Assembly: GCA_003550325.1 (NCBI GenBank)
Contig: QKWP01000425.1
Coordinates: forward strand, 145,538-209,537
Length of the DNA stretch: 64,000 bases
Source of the DNA: Gigaspora rosea
Taxonomy: Eukaryota; Glomeromycota; Glomeromycetes; Diversisporales; Gigasporaceae
Direction of reading: 5' to 3'
Part shown: in pieces, positions 1 to 11,738 of the stretch
How the letters are laid out: each line of letters begins with the position of its first letter
Position numbering within the stretch: position 1 is the stretch's first letter
Program-made: the position numbers and the translations under genes
Notes under the pieces: model-generated
The model's database searches: none
The model's input: the letters and a program-made list of their open reading frames with translations, nothing else
What the model was told of the DNA's origin: nothing

Positions 1-1145
1 ATGGCACATGTAAACTAATTGAAAGTTGTAGAGCTCGTTGAGACGCATCTAACGGTGGTTAGATCATCCAAATCGACCTAATAGATGGAGAGATATTATC
101 GAAAAACGATTGGACGACTATATAAAATCGGGTGGCAATCAAATCGCCGACAATCACTTCACAGACATCAACCTACACCAACAATCATTTTACCGACAGG
201 CTTTTTTTACTGATACAAAATTCGCTGACACTTGAATTACCGACAAGTTCCTTTTCACCAACATGTTGATTTTACTGACATACACTTCACCGACAGTTAT
301 ATTTACTGACAAAATCAACTTACCGAAAAGCTCATTTTACCGAAAATAGAATATACCGACAAGCTTATTCTACCTACAATACAATTCGTCGACAAGATTT
401 GCCGACAATACAATTGCTGACAATACAACTCGTTGACATATGAGACCACAGCAATGTAATAAACTACTAAGAATAATTACGTATTATGCAATTTATTAAT
501 GACAATAAAAATTGCACATTTTACTACGGCTGATGCTGAGGTTATGACCTATTTTGATATAAAATTTTAAAATTTTCTTTTTTGCCTTATAGGGTTAGGG
601 TAGGGTTTGGGTATAGATTTCATATTTATAGAGTATATGTGGATTGTAGCAGAGCTTATAGTTTCAAATCGAGACCCTATAACTTCAGCATCAACCGTGA
701 TACTTAAGGCATCTGACGAATTATTTGTCGGGCGAATTGTTTGTCGGTGAATTGTATTGTCGGTAGAATAATCTTGTCGGTAAATTCTATTTTCGATAAA
801 ATGAGCTTGTCGATAAGTTGATTTTGTCGGTAAAATTAACTGTCGATGAAGTGTGTGTCGGTAAAATCAACGTGTTAGTGAAAACATGCTTGTTAGCAAA
901 TTGAGTATCGGCGAGTTATTTTTCAGTAAAAAAAGCTTGTCGGTGTAGTGTTATGTCTGTAAAGTGATTGTCGGTGAAATAATACGAATCCTATAAAATC
1001 TCTATATAAACAATGTTTACATAGAGATTTTATATAGTTAGCCAATTGTTTTTCGATGATATCTTGCCATCCAATGGGCCGATTTGGATGATTTAACCAC
1101 CATTAGATGCGTCTCGACAAGCTCTACAACTTTCAATTAGTGGAC
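1..1145. mobile_element. Foldback (long inverted repeat) DNA element
   Basis: Bases 17-135 are the reverse complement of 1026-1141 with few differences. Inside these outer arms, 142-440 is a tandem array of about 19 units of 15-17 bp built around ACCGACAA, and 715-985 is the matching inverted array. The middle, 441-714, is a loop with a telomere-like GGGTTAGGGTAGGG stretch and no coding potential. Long terminal repeats that contain tandem subrepeats are typical of foldback elements such as FB or Galileo. No transposase is present, so the copy would be non-autonomous. The left end may be cut by the window edge. Superfamily cannot be assigned from this copy. Confidence 0.8.
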
Positions 1146-1229
1146 ATATGCTATTAACTTAGTAAGAAAAAAACATTTAGATGGAGGCACGCCACATTTC
1201 GCCTATAGTGATTTTCATATGTAATCTGC

Positions 1230-1420
1230 ATCACGAAATTTTATATAGTCGGCCAATTGTTTTTTAATGATATCTTGCCATCCACTAGGCCGATTTGGAT
1301 GATCTAACCACCGTTAGATGCGTCTCGACGAGCTCTACAACTTTCAATTAGTGGACATGTATCGCTAACTTAGTAAGAAAAAAATTTTATATGGAAGAAT
1401 GCCACATTTCGCTATTCTCC
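1230..1420 (+). repeat. Extra copy of the foldback outer arm
   Basis: This stretch repeats 1025-1205 in the same orientation, including the arm sequence and the following segment with the shared ACTTAGTAAGAAAAAAA and GCCACATTTCGC motifs. The two copies lie about 205 bp apart. It is either a tandem duplication of the element's right end or the end of a second, deleted element. Confidence 0.8.
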
Positions 1421-1449
1421 AGTTGACAGATGGATTATCAATTAATTAA

Positions 1450-2094
1450 TATAGTCCGGTGCATAAAGATTTGTTCTCCAAATAGCTCTGATTCAAATAT
1501 TTTTTGTACAAATTAATTTTTGATTTTTTTTCATTTAATATACTTATTAGGTTACCGGATTAATAAAAATAAAATTATTTTGATTATTTTATTGATAAAA
1601 TAAAAAAATTTATTAATAGTAACTTTTTTTAACAATATTTACTATCAGCTATATAATTTACTATAGTAATCTATAGTAATTTATATATACGCGTATATAG
1701 TAAAAAAAATCAAATTACTTCACTTTAAAGCTTAATTTCTTCACAACTAGTGATACAATTTTGCTCAAATTTTAACCATATCTTTATCATATGCACATTA
1801 ATACACTTGCATAGTACAAGCTCATAAAACTGCATATTGGTTGCGAAAATATTTAAAATATCTTTTTTTTTAAAAAAAAAATTTCTTTTTTTCTTGAATA
1901 CAGCAAATTGTACATGCAAAATTACTAAAATAAAACAATATTAAAACAATAAAAATAATATAATAAGTTAGATTAAAACCTATTTTATTTGATATTAAAA
2001 AATTTTTAATAATTAATCAAAAATATAAAAACTTTTACTAAAAGTTAAAATTATAAAACTTTTTGAGGTACAAATCTTTATGCACTGGACTATA
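1450..2094. mobile_element. MITE with about 25-bp terminal inverted repeats
   Basis: The left end TATAGTCCGGTGCATAAAG (from 1450) matches the reverse complement of the right end (2074-2094) with one mismatch, and the match runs on through an AGATTTGT motif. TA lies at both ends and could be a 2-bp target duplication. The interior is AT-rich. The apparent minus-strand reading frame near 1725-1919 is low-complexity sequence and not a credible gene. Confidence 0.7.
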
Positions 2095-2333
2095 TCTAAA
2101 TTTTTTGCGCAATTTGATTGGCTAATAAAGTGTCAGGTGTGGGTAGGTGGGGGTAGCCCCTTAAGAGATGGAAATCACCTGATTTATGGCAGCTCCCTAA
2201 CTTTTCAGATTTTCCCATTACTTTATTGAACGCTCTCATCAGAATTAGCTTATACTTACTTAACATCACAGATTGCTTAGCTGATCAATTATCAAATCAA
2301 TCATAATCAGATATGTTATATGTCAGTCTCATG

Positions 2334-3945
2334 TAGGGTTCCAAACCGGTTTGAAAATCTCCAACCGTGACCCGTTAGGTGAAAAACAGTTGGTAATCGG
2401 TTACCCGAAACTAAAACTGATTATCCGAACAAAGACGGGCACCCGATTGTAATCGGGTGATCCGAATACCCGATTACCTAAGTTATATAGAAATATCGTG
2501 CAGTGTCAGCTCAATACAATTACTAGAGGTGAGGACATTGCTTAAGTTGGGGTAACTACCCCTATAGTAAGTACTGTATTACAGAAATACGTCAATTTGA
2601 CGTAGAAAGTGATGCACTATAAAAAATGCCGTATGCCATTATTTTATTTATTATACTCGAATAATAGCCCAAATTATTTTATTTAGAACTTCAACAAAAA
2701 TAATAACTAATTATCTGAGCATTTAAATCTGCTTTATAATAATTTCAACGAAGTTTTTATTTTCGATTAATAATTAACTAGAAATATGGTATATCATATG
2801 AAAAATATAAGATAAATAGACATTTGACCGTTAATAACATACCTCTTATATTACATAACTTCTTTTTTTTATAGATAGTAATTCGTATTAAAAATATATA
2901 GTCAGCAAAAAAATAAATTACATGAGAATAATTTTTAATATATTATTAAAAAACTGTATTAAAAAATACTTACATTTAATGTCAACCTTCATGCTTTTGT
3001 TGACAAAAAGACCATTTACAGAAAATGTTCATATAATTATTACACAATTGCAATAATAATAGTATTAGATTTAATTCTATATATACCGTTTCATAAATAT
3101 TATATTGAACCTTGTTAAGCTTAAGCGATCAATAAAAAAAAAATCAAGTCCGTTATTAAAGATTTATTGACAAAAATTAATAGTGTTACCAGAACTTAAA
3201 GTTCCAGTGACACTATTCAGTTGTCTTCCAGTGACCTTGCAGATTTAGTTACCATTCAAAGGTTCTCTTCTTATCCTTTTCAACTTCAACCCATTGTTTC
3301 GCGTCATTTCTGAATTTATATTGATTTAGAATTGTCATTTTAGAATCAGTATCCATTTAACAATTATTAAAAAAAAAAGCAAGCGAAAAAAATTTAGAAA
3401 TAATATTATAATAATAATAAAATGAAAATTAAAAAATTAAAACAATATATATAAATAAATAAAAAGATGCTCGCCTAAATATTAAATGCTATAACAAAAA
3501 CCAGTTTGTTAGGCATGCGGATCTCAAGAGATTTTTCGAACACTTTACATTCGTTCTTTTTAACTCTGGTTTTATTTTAACAAAGAATTTTAACAAAGAA
3601 TCAATATTCCATGTTCTATTGGCATGTTCTATGTTTTATTAGCCTAACTTCGCTTTGCAGATTTCAAGTATTATGTTATTTAAATTTGGTCGTATTTAAA
3701 GTCATTATTGTTAATTCTCCTATTGGTGAATATGCGCTCCTATGTACGTACGTCACTTGTGTTATCAGTATCACCCAGTTGACCCGTTTTCAACGGGTAA
3801 CCTGTTTATCAAGCGGGTGACCCGTTTGTATTATATTAAACCGGTTGGGATGTTTAAGCAGTTTGTCAAAATTAGGATCCGGTTGACTTTTTTTCGGTTT
3901 GGATTATCGGTTGGGCGGTTATCCGGATTGGATGTTGGAACCCTA
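2334..3945. mobile_element. hAT-type transposon, non-autonomous, perfect 8-bp target duplication
   Basis: The element begins TAGGGTTCCAA and ends TTGGAACCCTA, and is flanked on both sides by GTCTCATG (2326-2333 and 3946-3953). An 8-bp duplication and a TIR of the form TARNG are the hallmarks of the hAT superfamily. Both subterminal regions are rich in ACCCG/CGGGT and CCGGTT motifs, possible transposase-binding sites. There is no transposase frame; only a short minus-strand coding remnant (3249-3356) remains. Total length is 1612 bp. Confidence 0.88.
3249..3356 (-). pseudogene. Short N-terminal coding remnant inside the hAT element
   Basis: A minus-strand frame opens at ATG (3354-3356), runs 35 codons and stops at TAA (3249-3251). 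Its residues are charged and rich in Lys, Glu and Asn (it ends KDKKRTFEW), and its T-rich leader includes TTCGCTTGC. The same leader and a decayed version of the coding start recur at 22372-22495 on the plus strand, so this is the 5' end of a gene that belonged to a repeat family. I do not recognise the product; an N-terminal piece of the lost transposase is one possibility. Confidence 0.45.
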
Positions 3946-3953
3946 GTCTCATG

Positions 3954-5400
3954 ATGTTTTGAGACAAAAACCACCTCAATACTTACATATCAAGCGGTGT
4001 TGTTTTTTCAATTTTTATTTATTTATTTATTTTTTAATTAAGTTAGAGCATTATTTATTTTTTCAGTTGACATTTTTTGTTTTTTGTTTTTTTTTTTAAA
4101 TTTGTTTTATTAATTTATTTTATTTTAGCACTTTGTAAGAACAAAACTCTTACTTCCTAGCACTTTGCAAGAAAACAAACTCAGACTTTTTTGGAACTTT
4201 GTGACTTTTTTGATATTTTGCAAGAACACTTTCACAATTTCTAAATTTGCAAAAATGCAAACTTTTACTTCAGAGAAATAGTAATTTGGGGCTTCATTTA
4301 TTTTTTTTTATTTAGTTTGTTTATATTTTTTGTTTTTACATTTGTTTTTTTTTTACTTATTTTTTTAATATTTATTTTATTTATTCTGACTTTTTTAGCA
4401 CTTTGTGCTTTTTTAGCACTTTACAAAAACACCAACTTTAACTTCTCTGGCACTTTACAAAAACATAATTTCTTTGGCAATTTGCAAAAACCCTAACACT
4501 TCAGAGAAATGTGTTTTTTATTTTTTCACTTCTCTACTATTTTTAGAAAGTATTTAAAAAAAGAGAGTGAAACAAAGGCTTAATGAAGCAAATCAATCTT
4601 AAAAATTTAACTTGACTAAATCAACTTAAGTTAATTATTTATTTTGGTTTTTAGCCAAAGTTAATTTTTTTAAAGATATAGTCATGTAAAAAAATGCACC
4701 AATCATATGGGCCCTCAAAAATAGAAACTAGGAAATTTGGCCAATCATAGGTTTTGAGAAAATTATCAAAAACTATATTGTTATACAAACTAAAACAATC
4801 TAAATATAGGTTATTCATGATTAATAAACCTGTCTAAACAGGATTATTATATCTGTAGATCTGTATTACTATTGGTAAATCCCAGTAAATTTATTTTTAG
4901 ATTATATTATCAAAAGTTTTTAACTATTGTATAACAAAAATTTATTAAGTAATCAGACTTTTTATAAAACTTTATACCTAATCAATTAATCAGGTTAATT
5001 TTTAAAAAATAGTCAAATTCTCTGGTTTCCACTTTTGAAGAATCATATTACATATTGTTTAGATATATTCTATACTTATATAGTATGCAGTCTATATATA
5101 GCAAATATACAAATAGTATAAAAAAAAATCAATGTTCATTTAGCACTAGGGTTGTGCCCTAAACCTCTTTTTTGTAGTATGATATTACTATATAGTTTGG
5201 GTTTGAAATTTGAAATTTCTACTTAATTTGAATTATAACTAAAACCCAAATATATGTTCCATTTTATTTAATAGTGTTAAATTTAAAAACCAATCAATTT
5301 GCTAATAACAAATAGCAATCTGTACTATACTGTATATGCATATAACAATATTAAAATAGCAGATTTACGAATTAACAACTTTTAACAAACAAAACTATAA
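3954..5400. other. AT-rich non-coding stretch with CACTTTGCAAGAA repeats
   Basis: No credible gene. Between about 4120 and 4520 the motif AGCACTTTGCAAGAA and variants recur several times amid T-rich low complexity. The inverse of the same motif recurs at 34270-34430, inside another mobile element. Confidence 0.55.
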
Positions 5401-5419
5401 TAGCTATAATATTCTATTT

Positions 5420-5630
5420 AGATTGTTAAGAATCTTAACGATTTATTTTAAATTATTAATTTAATGATCTAAAAATAGATTGTTAAGATTTAAAATAGAT
5501 TATTAACTTAAAGATCTAAAAATAGCTCATTAAGAATCTTAACGATTTAAAATAGATTATTAAAAATCTTAATGATTTATTTTAGATTATTAAAATTCTT
5601 AACAATTTAAAATAGATTATTATTGCATTT
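5420..5630. repeat. Imperfect minisatellite
   Basis: Roughly five imperfect units of 30-45 bp containing TTAAGAATCTTAACGATTT and AAAATAGATTATTAA. TTAAGAATCTTAA is itself palindromic, so single strands could form serial small hairpins. No coding content. Confidence 0.7.
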
Positions 5631-5927
5631 TGCAAAAATATGTAACTTTTGCAAATCATGATGTTATGTAAAATTATAAAAAATTAGATAATTTTTCAAT
5701 TCTAAGAAAATTTTACTAATTTTTAATATAAAGATATATTAAAAGCAGTTTCTATAAATTGATTACTGTAACTAATATAATGCTAATAATTTCTTATTCT
5801 ATTAATTAGTTTTTTCAAAATGCTTATATCATTATTGAGTAAAAATTTAGAACCTATAACTGATATAATGCCAATTATAAAAAAAGCTTAATAATAATCG
5901 GTTAAATCAGCTTTAACAAAAATCAAT

Positions 5928-6004
5928 TTGGCTAAGTTGACTAACTATCTTGAGTTACTTTTTTAATTATTAACTTGGCTAAGTTGACTAACCAACTTGA
6001 GTTG
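5928..6004. repeat. Two 30-bp direct repeats
   Basis: TTGGCTAAGTTGACTAAC followed by a CTTGAGTT block occurs at 5928-5957 and again at 5975-6004, with about 47 bp between starts. A looser relative lies near 4605-4640. Confidence 0.65.
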
Positions 6005-6130
6005 ATTGTTTATTTATTGATTAGTATCACTACAAAGATTATAGCCAAAACAAAAGAAATAGCCAAAGCAAAAATAATAGTTAAAACAAAAACAATGAAG
6101 ATAATAATGACTGCGGGGTAAGCAAAAATA

Positions 6131-6443
6131 CTATATATTTTCAAAAATAAGCTACTTCGAAAATAAGCTATACCTAATTTTTTTAAAAATCTCAAAAAAG
6201 TATTAGCAGTTGCTATATATAAAAGTTCAACTTTTACTAAATAAACCTTAAAAGTGCAATTAAGTAAACTTGTTTAGAACATCAAAATACACTTCTAGTA
6301 AAAATTTCACATTATTTGAACAACCTTTTATTATTATGTTTTTTAATTTTTCAAAAATTTAACAATTCGAAAATAAGCTATCCCATATTTTTTTGTATAA
6401 TTTTTGGACCAAAAAAGGTAGCTTATTTTTGAAAATATATAGT
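6131..6443. mobile_element. MITE with perfect 26-bp terminal inverted repeats
   Basis: Bases 6131-6156 and 6418-6443 are exact reverse complements (ends ACTATATATTTTCAAAAA and complement). Two internal copies of TTCGAAAATAAGCTAT lie in direct orientation. The internal sequence around 6185-6300 is the reverse complement of 35435-35560, and 6343-6443 is the reverse complement of 29456-29570, so this copy serves as the uninterrupted reference for a second, split copy (29456-35560). Confidence 0.8.
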
Positions 6444-7017
6444 AAGTGTGTAAAGCTAGTTTTTTATATATAATAATAGAATTAGATGCAACAAAGTGCG
6501 AAAATAGTTTAAAATATTTGTAATAATGTAAAGAATTTTGGTAACTATAACCAGTAGTGATTATCACCATATCACAATTTTGTATAACATGAATATACGC
6601 TATTACAGTTTAAACAATAATTTAAGCGAAACATATTATACAAACGAATATGCACAAAAACTTTTTAACGCTATGCTATGCCTATCAGCTCCGCTTGCTT
6701 TAATTCTAAATACACAATAGATATACAACATTATGAATTAATACCCTAATTCTAACATCTCAGAGGACTATTTTTAATAGAGGAACACGATTTTAAAACT
6801 AATATATTTGATCAATTATTGGTTTTATTGGTTAGTTTAAAACATTTCAGCATTAGTCATTACAATTTTTAAATAGTTAGAACCAAATGCATTATATATT
6901 ATAGTTTAGCTATTACGCATAACGCAGCAAATTTCTTATCGCATATATGCATTCAAAATATATCTCAATTTGAACTATAAAAAACAACGAATTGCAAGTT
7001 GGTATACAAATCAATTC
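6444..7017. other. Non-coding stretch with a solo MITE end
   Basis: Contains ACCAGTAGTGATTATCACC near 6550, similar to the ends of the MITEs at 10427-11423 and 17572-17825. Otherwise AT-rich and without a recognisable gene. Confidence 0.45.
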
Positions 7018-9700
7018 TTACGACTTATTATAGCTTCTAGCATTATGTCCAGGTTTACTACACATTTGACAAACATATTTACATTTAATATCACTACTAT
7101 TAGCTAAAGAATCAGTTGAAAAACTTTTATTAGTATTATTTGACTCATTAATATTAAGTGATTGAAAAGAAACTCTTAATGCAGGTGTATTGTCCAAATG
7201 TTGTGTTGATTCTTTGTATAAATTAGGATCAGGTAAATTAAGTGCACTATTATTAGTTCTACTATAATGCAAATCAGTTTCTGATTATAACTTGATTTTT
7301 TTAGTTGCTAGTCGTCCACGGTATTTGCAAACAATAGGATCTGCAATATCCATATTAATATTTTCTTGATTTGTTTCTTCAATACTATTTTTCTTATAGG
7401 CAATAAATGTATCTATCATGCTAATAAATTCATCCATACAATCAAAGTCAAGCACTATATTAAGTGCTTTTTTTATCTTTCCAAATCCCTGTAAATATAT
7501 AAACTTTTTTGAACACGTTGTTTTTCAGCTATAAATATGTTTGATGCTCTAAATCGATTAATAATATGGAAGTCATTTACTATATGTTTAGTATTATAAA
7601 CTGCTAGAATTGTGTTGTAACACCTATCGACTCTTTTTGTGGTTGATTATCTTGGTTTTGAAAGGTTTCAATATACTATAGTTTAGCAATAAGATTGATA
7701 TTAAACTTAGCTGCTTTTGAACATAACATAATATGAAAAAATATGAACACACAAGTCCATGGTTGATAATAGATAAACATGTACATAAATGGCTTCCATC
7801 GATAAATAAAATAGCATAGTATTTATATTCTCTTGTAAGTCCAAATAATTCCCATATCTCTACAATATCAGCTAATTGTATTCTATCTATTAAATAACTT
7901 AAAGTTGCTTGTGGTTTATCGAGTTGATCCTTAAAAAATCCTATGTCACTATCAATCTCATCATCCTAATAATAAATCGAAAAGTAAATTCAGTAAATCA
8001 TTAATTTTACACTGTTATCTAGTACAAAACACCTAAACATACTGGTATATTATTAATAAACTCTATAGAAATTAAATTTGAATAATATAAAAGAACACCA
8101 AAAATTTGTTGTCGCTGAATCGACAGTATGAGAGGCATGAGATATTTTTTCATTTGATCAAATATTTCAGAAAAAACTGGTTCAATAATTGAAGGTGCAT
8201 TATTTGCTGAGAGACTTTGAAGATAATTGTTATGGTGAGCCCATTTGGCTTCATTATCTAATTGTATTTGAATTTGGTTATACAATGTGCATAGTGAAGA
8301 CATGCTATTTGTTCCTTTTTTAATTAACCTATTCATCATCTTAACTCTTTGAGTACTCTGGATTCCAGCTGTAAATACATTAATTTGAAAACATTTAGCC
8401 CATGCACAGTAATTCTGTTGAAGAGTATGATTAAGATATCCTTGTGCTTGTAGATATTTTTCAATCAATCTTGCTCATCAACAATGAAATTTGTTCTCGA
8501 AGAAACTATTTCTCACATATAAAAACCCTTTATAAAATGATTCATAGTTTTTTTCTAATTTACTTCATAGATTCTTTTTTAAATTCTTTTTAATATGAAA
8601 TATTCAGAGAAAATGATTGGTAGTAGGTATTTTTAAATCTACTATACTTATCAAAGCAAGATCAGAATCTAAAAATAGACAAATGGGATTCATTATAAGT
8701 TGCCTCGAGAATGCACTCTAAAAACCATTCGTAACTTTCAGTTGTCTCATCCTCAGAGAGACATTGTACAACTAATCGACTTCTAGTATTATTGTCTATG
8801 ACAACATAAAGGGTCAAGTACATACTAAACCAATTGGTATAGCATGTATTGTCCGTTTGAACTACATCGTTATATCATAAAAAATATTGATGTTGGGCAG
8901 GAGACATCCAAAAGAGTCCAACAAGTTAATTGTCTAATGGATCTAACCTAGTATTAATTAACCATCCATGTTTTTTATCTTTTAACTCTAGTAATTTGTT
9001 CATCATATTTTGTGCATCTCCATGACGATTAATAAGAGGTGACTTGAACTTTTTTATAGCATTATAAAGATCTTGTTTCAATAAAACTGTTCTGGAAATT
9101 TAGAATTCAACAATGGATATATTTGTTTGGCACCCATGTTTTCTTTAGTAACATAAAATTTAATATCCTCTATTACATTATCAGATAGTCTTTGGTATTT
9201 GGAAGTATACAATTCTACATCTTGTAACATAGGGTGATTGTGTTTCTCTACTATGCTTGTGATACCAACTGTTGCTGATGACTTTGGCTTAGTAAGATTT
9301 ATGTGCCATGGACAATTAATTTTTCAGGAAGGCCATTGACGTTGCTGTGTTGGATCAATAACCTTATTAGATACGGCAACTCCAGAAAAGCTGCATTCAA
9401 AAGTTCATTGTCGAATATTTCCTTCAGTATCATGTTCAACACGTTTGCAATGCAAAGAAAAACCATAGTATTTTGCATATTGGTTGAGACATGTTTTTGC
9501 AATTTTCCATGAAAGAAACGTATCCCCAATATTAATCTAACTAATGGATTCTAAGATAGTATTTTTATTTAAAACATTATTATTATAATCTTCAATTGTG
9601 TTTATTTCCGCTACTAATTCGCTTTCTGTATTCTTTATTAAAAAACCTACTAACAATGTGCAGTCATTTAAAAACAATTTATATTGACATACTATTTATA
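7018..9700 (-). pseudogene. Degenerate FAR1-type MULE transposase
   Basis: Minus-strand pieces in the order of a Mutator-like transposase: an N-terminal part near 9640-9530 (NTIEDYNNN), a FAR1/WRKY-GCM1-like zinc-binding region at 9520-9220 (SWKIAKTC, YYGFSLHCKRVE, then KHNHPM), a C-terminal catalytic-region frame at 8468-8019 (STQRVKMMNRLIKKG), a SWIM-like C-x-C...C at about 7800-7730, a YRGRLATKK motif near 7300, and a terminal zinc knuckle at 7070-7018 (CQMCSKPGHN) whose last Cys is replaced by Tyr. Frameshifts and stops separate the pieces and the central DDE block is mostly unreadable. The family excises and inserts DNA at 9-bp target sites. I found no terminal inverted repeats. Confidence 0.8.
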
Positions 9701-10426
9701 TTCGTATCCATTAGTACAGGATCCAAAAAAATAGATAATTAAATTATTAGAGAGTATTCACTAATCTTTCTTTTCTTTTATATTTTTCTTTTTAAAATTT
9801 GAATTGTATTTCTTTTTGTTGAATTATAATTAAAATTATTTTATTATCAAAGCTAAGTAAGAAGAATTTAAAAAAAATAGCAATTTTTGCAAAACTAAAA
9901 GCAGCTATTTAATGATTATAGGAATAACTTATAGAGAATTGTGAGTTTTATAGGAGAAGAATTTGTTGTTGCAACAAATTATACTTAGCAAACATCAGGT
10001 AGTACAAGTAAATTTTTATTGTAAAAAGAAAGAAATTAAATACACATTACTTCCTAGATAATAAAAGCAGAATTGACAAAAAAAAATAATAATAATATTG
10101 TATAGATGGTAAATAAAAAATTATGATAGTAATTATAATGCTTATATAGATGAAAATTTTAGTAAAAAAGGTTGTTAAATTTACAAAAATGATTATATTG
10201 AATTTGTGACCACATAAAGGGTGACTATATAGTTTTTTTTTTATTTCTAAATTTTATATAATAATTTTAGTATAAGATCTTGTTTTTGCTAATTAACAAA
10301 TCACTAATCAAATATTTAAAAATTAAATATATTTTTTAGAAGTATATTATATTCTGTATAATATATTATATACTGTATTTTTTATCAAAATACTATTATA
10401 AAAAAGAATATTTCTAATTTACCCCA
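9701..10426. other. AT-rich stretch without recognisable features
   Basis: Long A and T runs, no gene, no convincing inverted repeat. The ends of the MULE remnant may be hidden here. Confidence 0.5.
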
Positions 10427-10633
10427 CAGGTAATTATCACCTATAGTCAATTTGCCAATTAAAATTCAGGATCAGGTGTAACATGTAAATCAATCTTTGT
10501 ATAACAAAAACAAAGAAATTTTTAAAAAATTGCTAAAATTGCTTCTAGCCTAAAAACTTGCCTATAAAACTACTTTTTTTTATACAAAAAAAAAATTCCT
10601 TGTAAAATTTTGGTATAAACTATGCCCCCTGCC

Positions 10634-11302
10634 AGGACCCTGAACAATATATATAGAGGTTACATTGAAATTTTGGCTAAAAAGGTTACTTTTTTACAAA
10701 AATGTTACATTTGAAAAGTGGATATTGGTCAAAAGGTTACATTTAAAAGTGGATAAAAGCTTTTAATATTATATTATTAAAAGTGGATAAAATTAATAAG
10801 TTTTAAATAGGTTGTATTTAAAATTTGGATAAAAAAAAAATTTTTTAAAAAAACCTTTTTTTGAAAAAAATTTTTTTTTAAGAAAAATTTTTTTTTTAAA
10901 AAAAATTTTTTTTTGAAAAATTTTTTTTTAAGAAAAATTTTTTTTTGGAAAAACTTTTTTTTTGAGATAAATTTTTTTTTGAGAAAAATTTTTTTTTGAG
11001 AACTTTTTTTTTGAGAAAAATTTTTTTTAAGAAAAATTTTTTTTTAAGAAAAATTTTTTTTTTAAAAAAATTTTTTTTTAAGAAAAATTTTTTTTTAAAA
11101 AAAATTTTTTTGAGAAAAAAATTTTTTTTGAAAAAATTTTTTAAAAAAAAGTATTGTTATATTTAATATTTGGTTAAAATTTATTAAATATTAAAGCTTA
11201 TATGTAAAATATGGTTAATTAGCTCTAATAAAAAGTGGATAAAAATTTTAAAAAGTTTATATTAAAGCTAATGTAACCTCTATATGTATTGTTCGGGGTC
11301 CT
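10634..11302. mobile_element. Nested hAT-like element with 8-bp target duplication
   Basis: Starts AGGACCCTGAACAATA and ends with its near-exact inverse, TIRs of about 27 bp. It is flanked by CCCCTGCC on both sides (10626-10633 and 11303-11310). The undisturbed relative at 17690-17720 has a single copy of this site, so the insertion is well supported. The 669-bp interior has no gene. A related end, AGGACCCTGAACATCTC, occurs at 35570. Confidence 0.88.
10830..11150. repeat. Alternating A-tract/T-tract array
   Basis: About 18 imperfect units of 15-19 bp of the form GAAAAATTTTTTTTTAA fill the middle of the nested hAT element. Each unit is self-complementary, giving a bent, hairpin-prone tract. 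Assembly here should be treated with caution. Confidence 0.85.
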
Positions 11303-11557
11303 CCCCTGCCCCATCCCAGTTCTTACCCTTACCCTAATATTAAAAAAATTTAACTTTTACTTAATAAAAATTGTTTGTTTTTATTTATTTATTTATTACA
11401 GGTGATAATCACCTGTGGTGAACATTAGTTAATTTCTATAAAAAATATGATTAACAAATTATAATTATTTGTATAGTAAAAAAAAGACCAAATGGTCTCA
11501 TCTCTAATATTTAAAAAAAAAAAAAAGACCAAATAAGCTTTTTATAATTTAGTTTAC

Positions 11558-11730
11558 TGGAGCTTCGATCCTTAATCTGACTATCCGAATTGAACATTAA
11601 ATTTAGACAGATTCAGATATTCAGATCAGAGATTTTTACTCGGATTGGTCAAAAAACATAAATAACGAATCTAAGAATATGCTGCTAGCTTTATATATAA
11701 TCCAATACGGATTCAATGATCGAAGCTCTA
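11558..11730. mobile_element. 173-bp hAT-type MITE
   Basis: TIRs of the form TRGAGCTTCGATC occur at both ends, flanked by the 8-bp duplication TAGTTTAC (11550-11557 and 11731-11738). The TARNG-like TIR and 8-bp duplication fit hAT. No coding content. Confidence 0.82.
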
Positions 11731-11738
11731 TAGTTTAC

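Larger units (their letters stand above)
10427..11423. mobile_element. Palindromic-ended MITE, interrupted by a hAT insertion
   Basis: The left end CCACAGGTAATTATCACCT (10424-10442) pairs with ACAGGTGATAATCACCTGT at about 11399-11417, and each end is itself close to palindromic. The interior carries a TTACCCTTACCCTAAT telomere-like tract and a TGCCCCATCCCAGTTC block that match 17662-17700 of another MITE in inverse orientation. That other copy is not interrupted, which fixes the empty site of the nested element at 10634-11302. Confidence 0.7.

Noticed and set aside
1725-1919. A 64-aa minus-strand gene
   Set aside because: Lys/Phe-rich low complexity inside a MITE.
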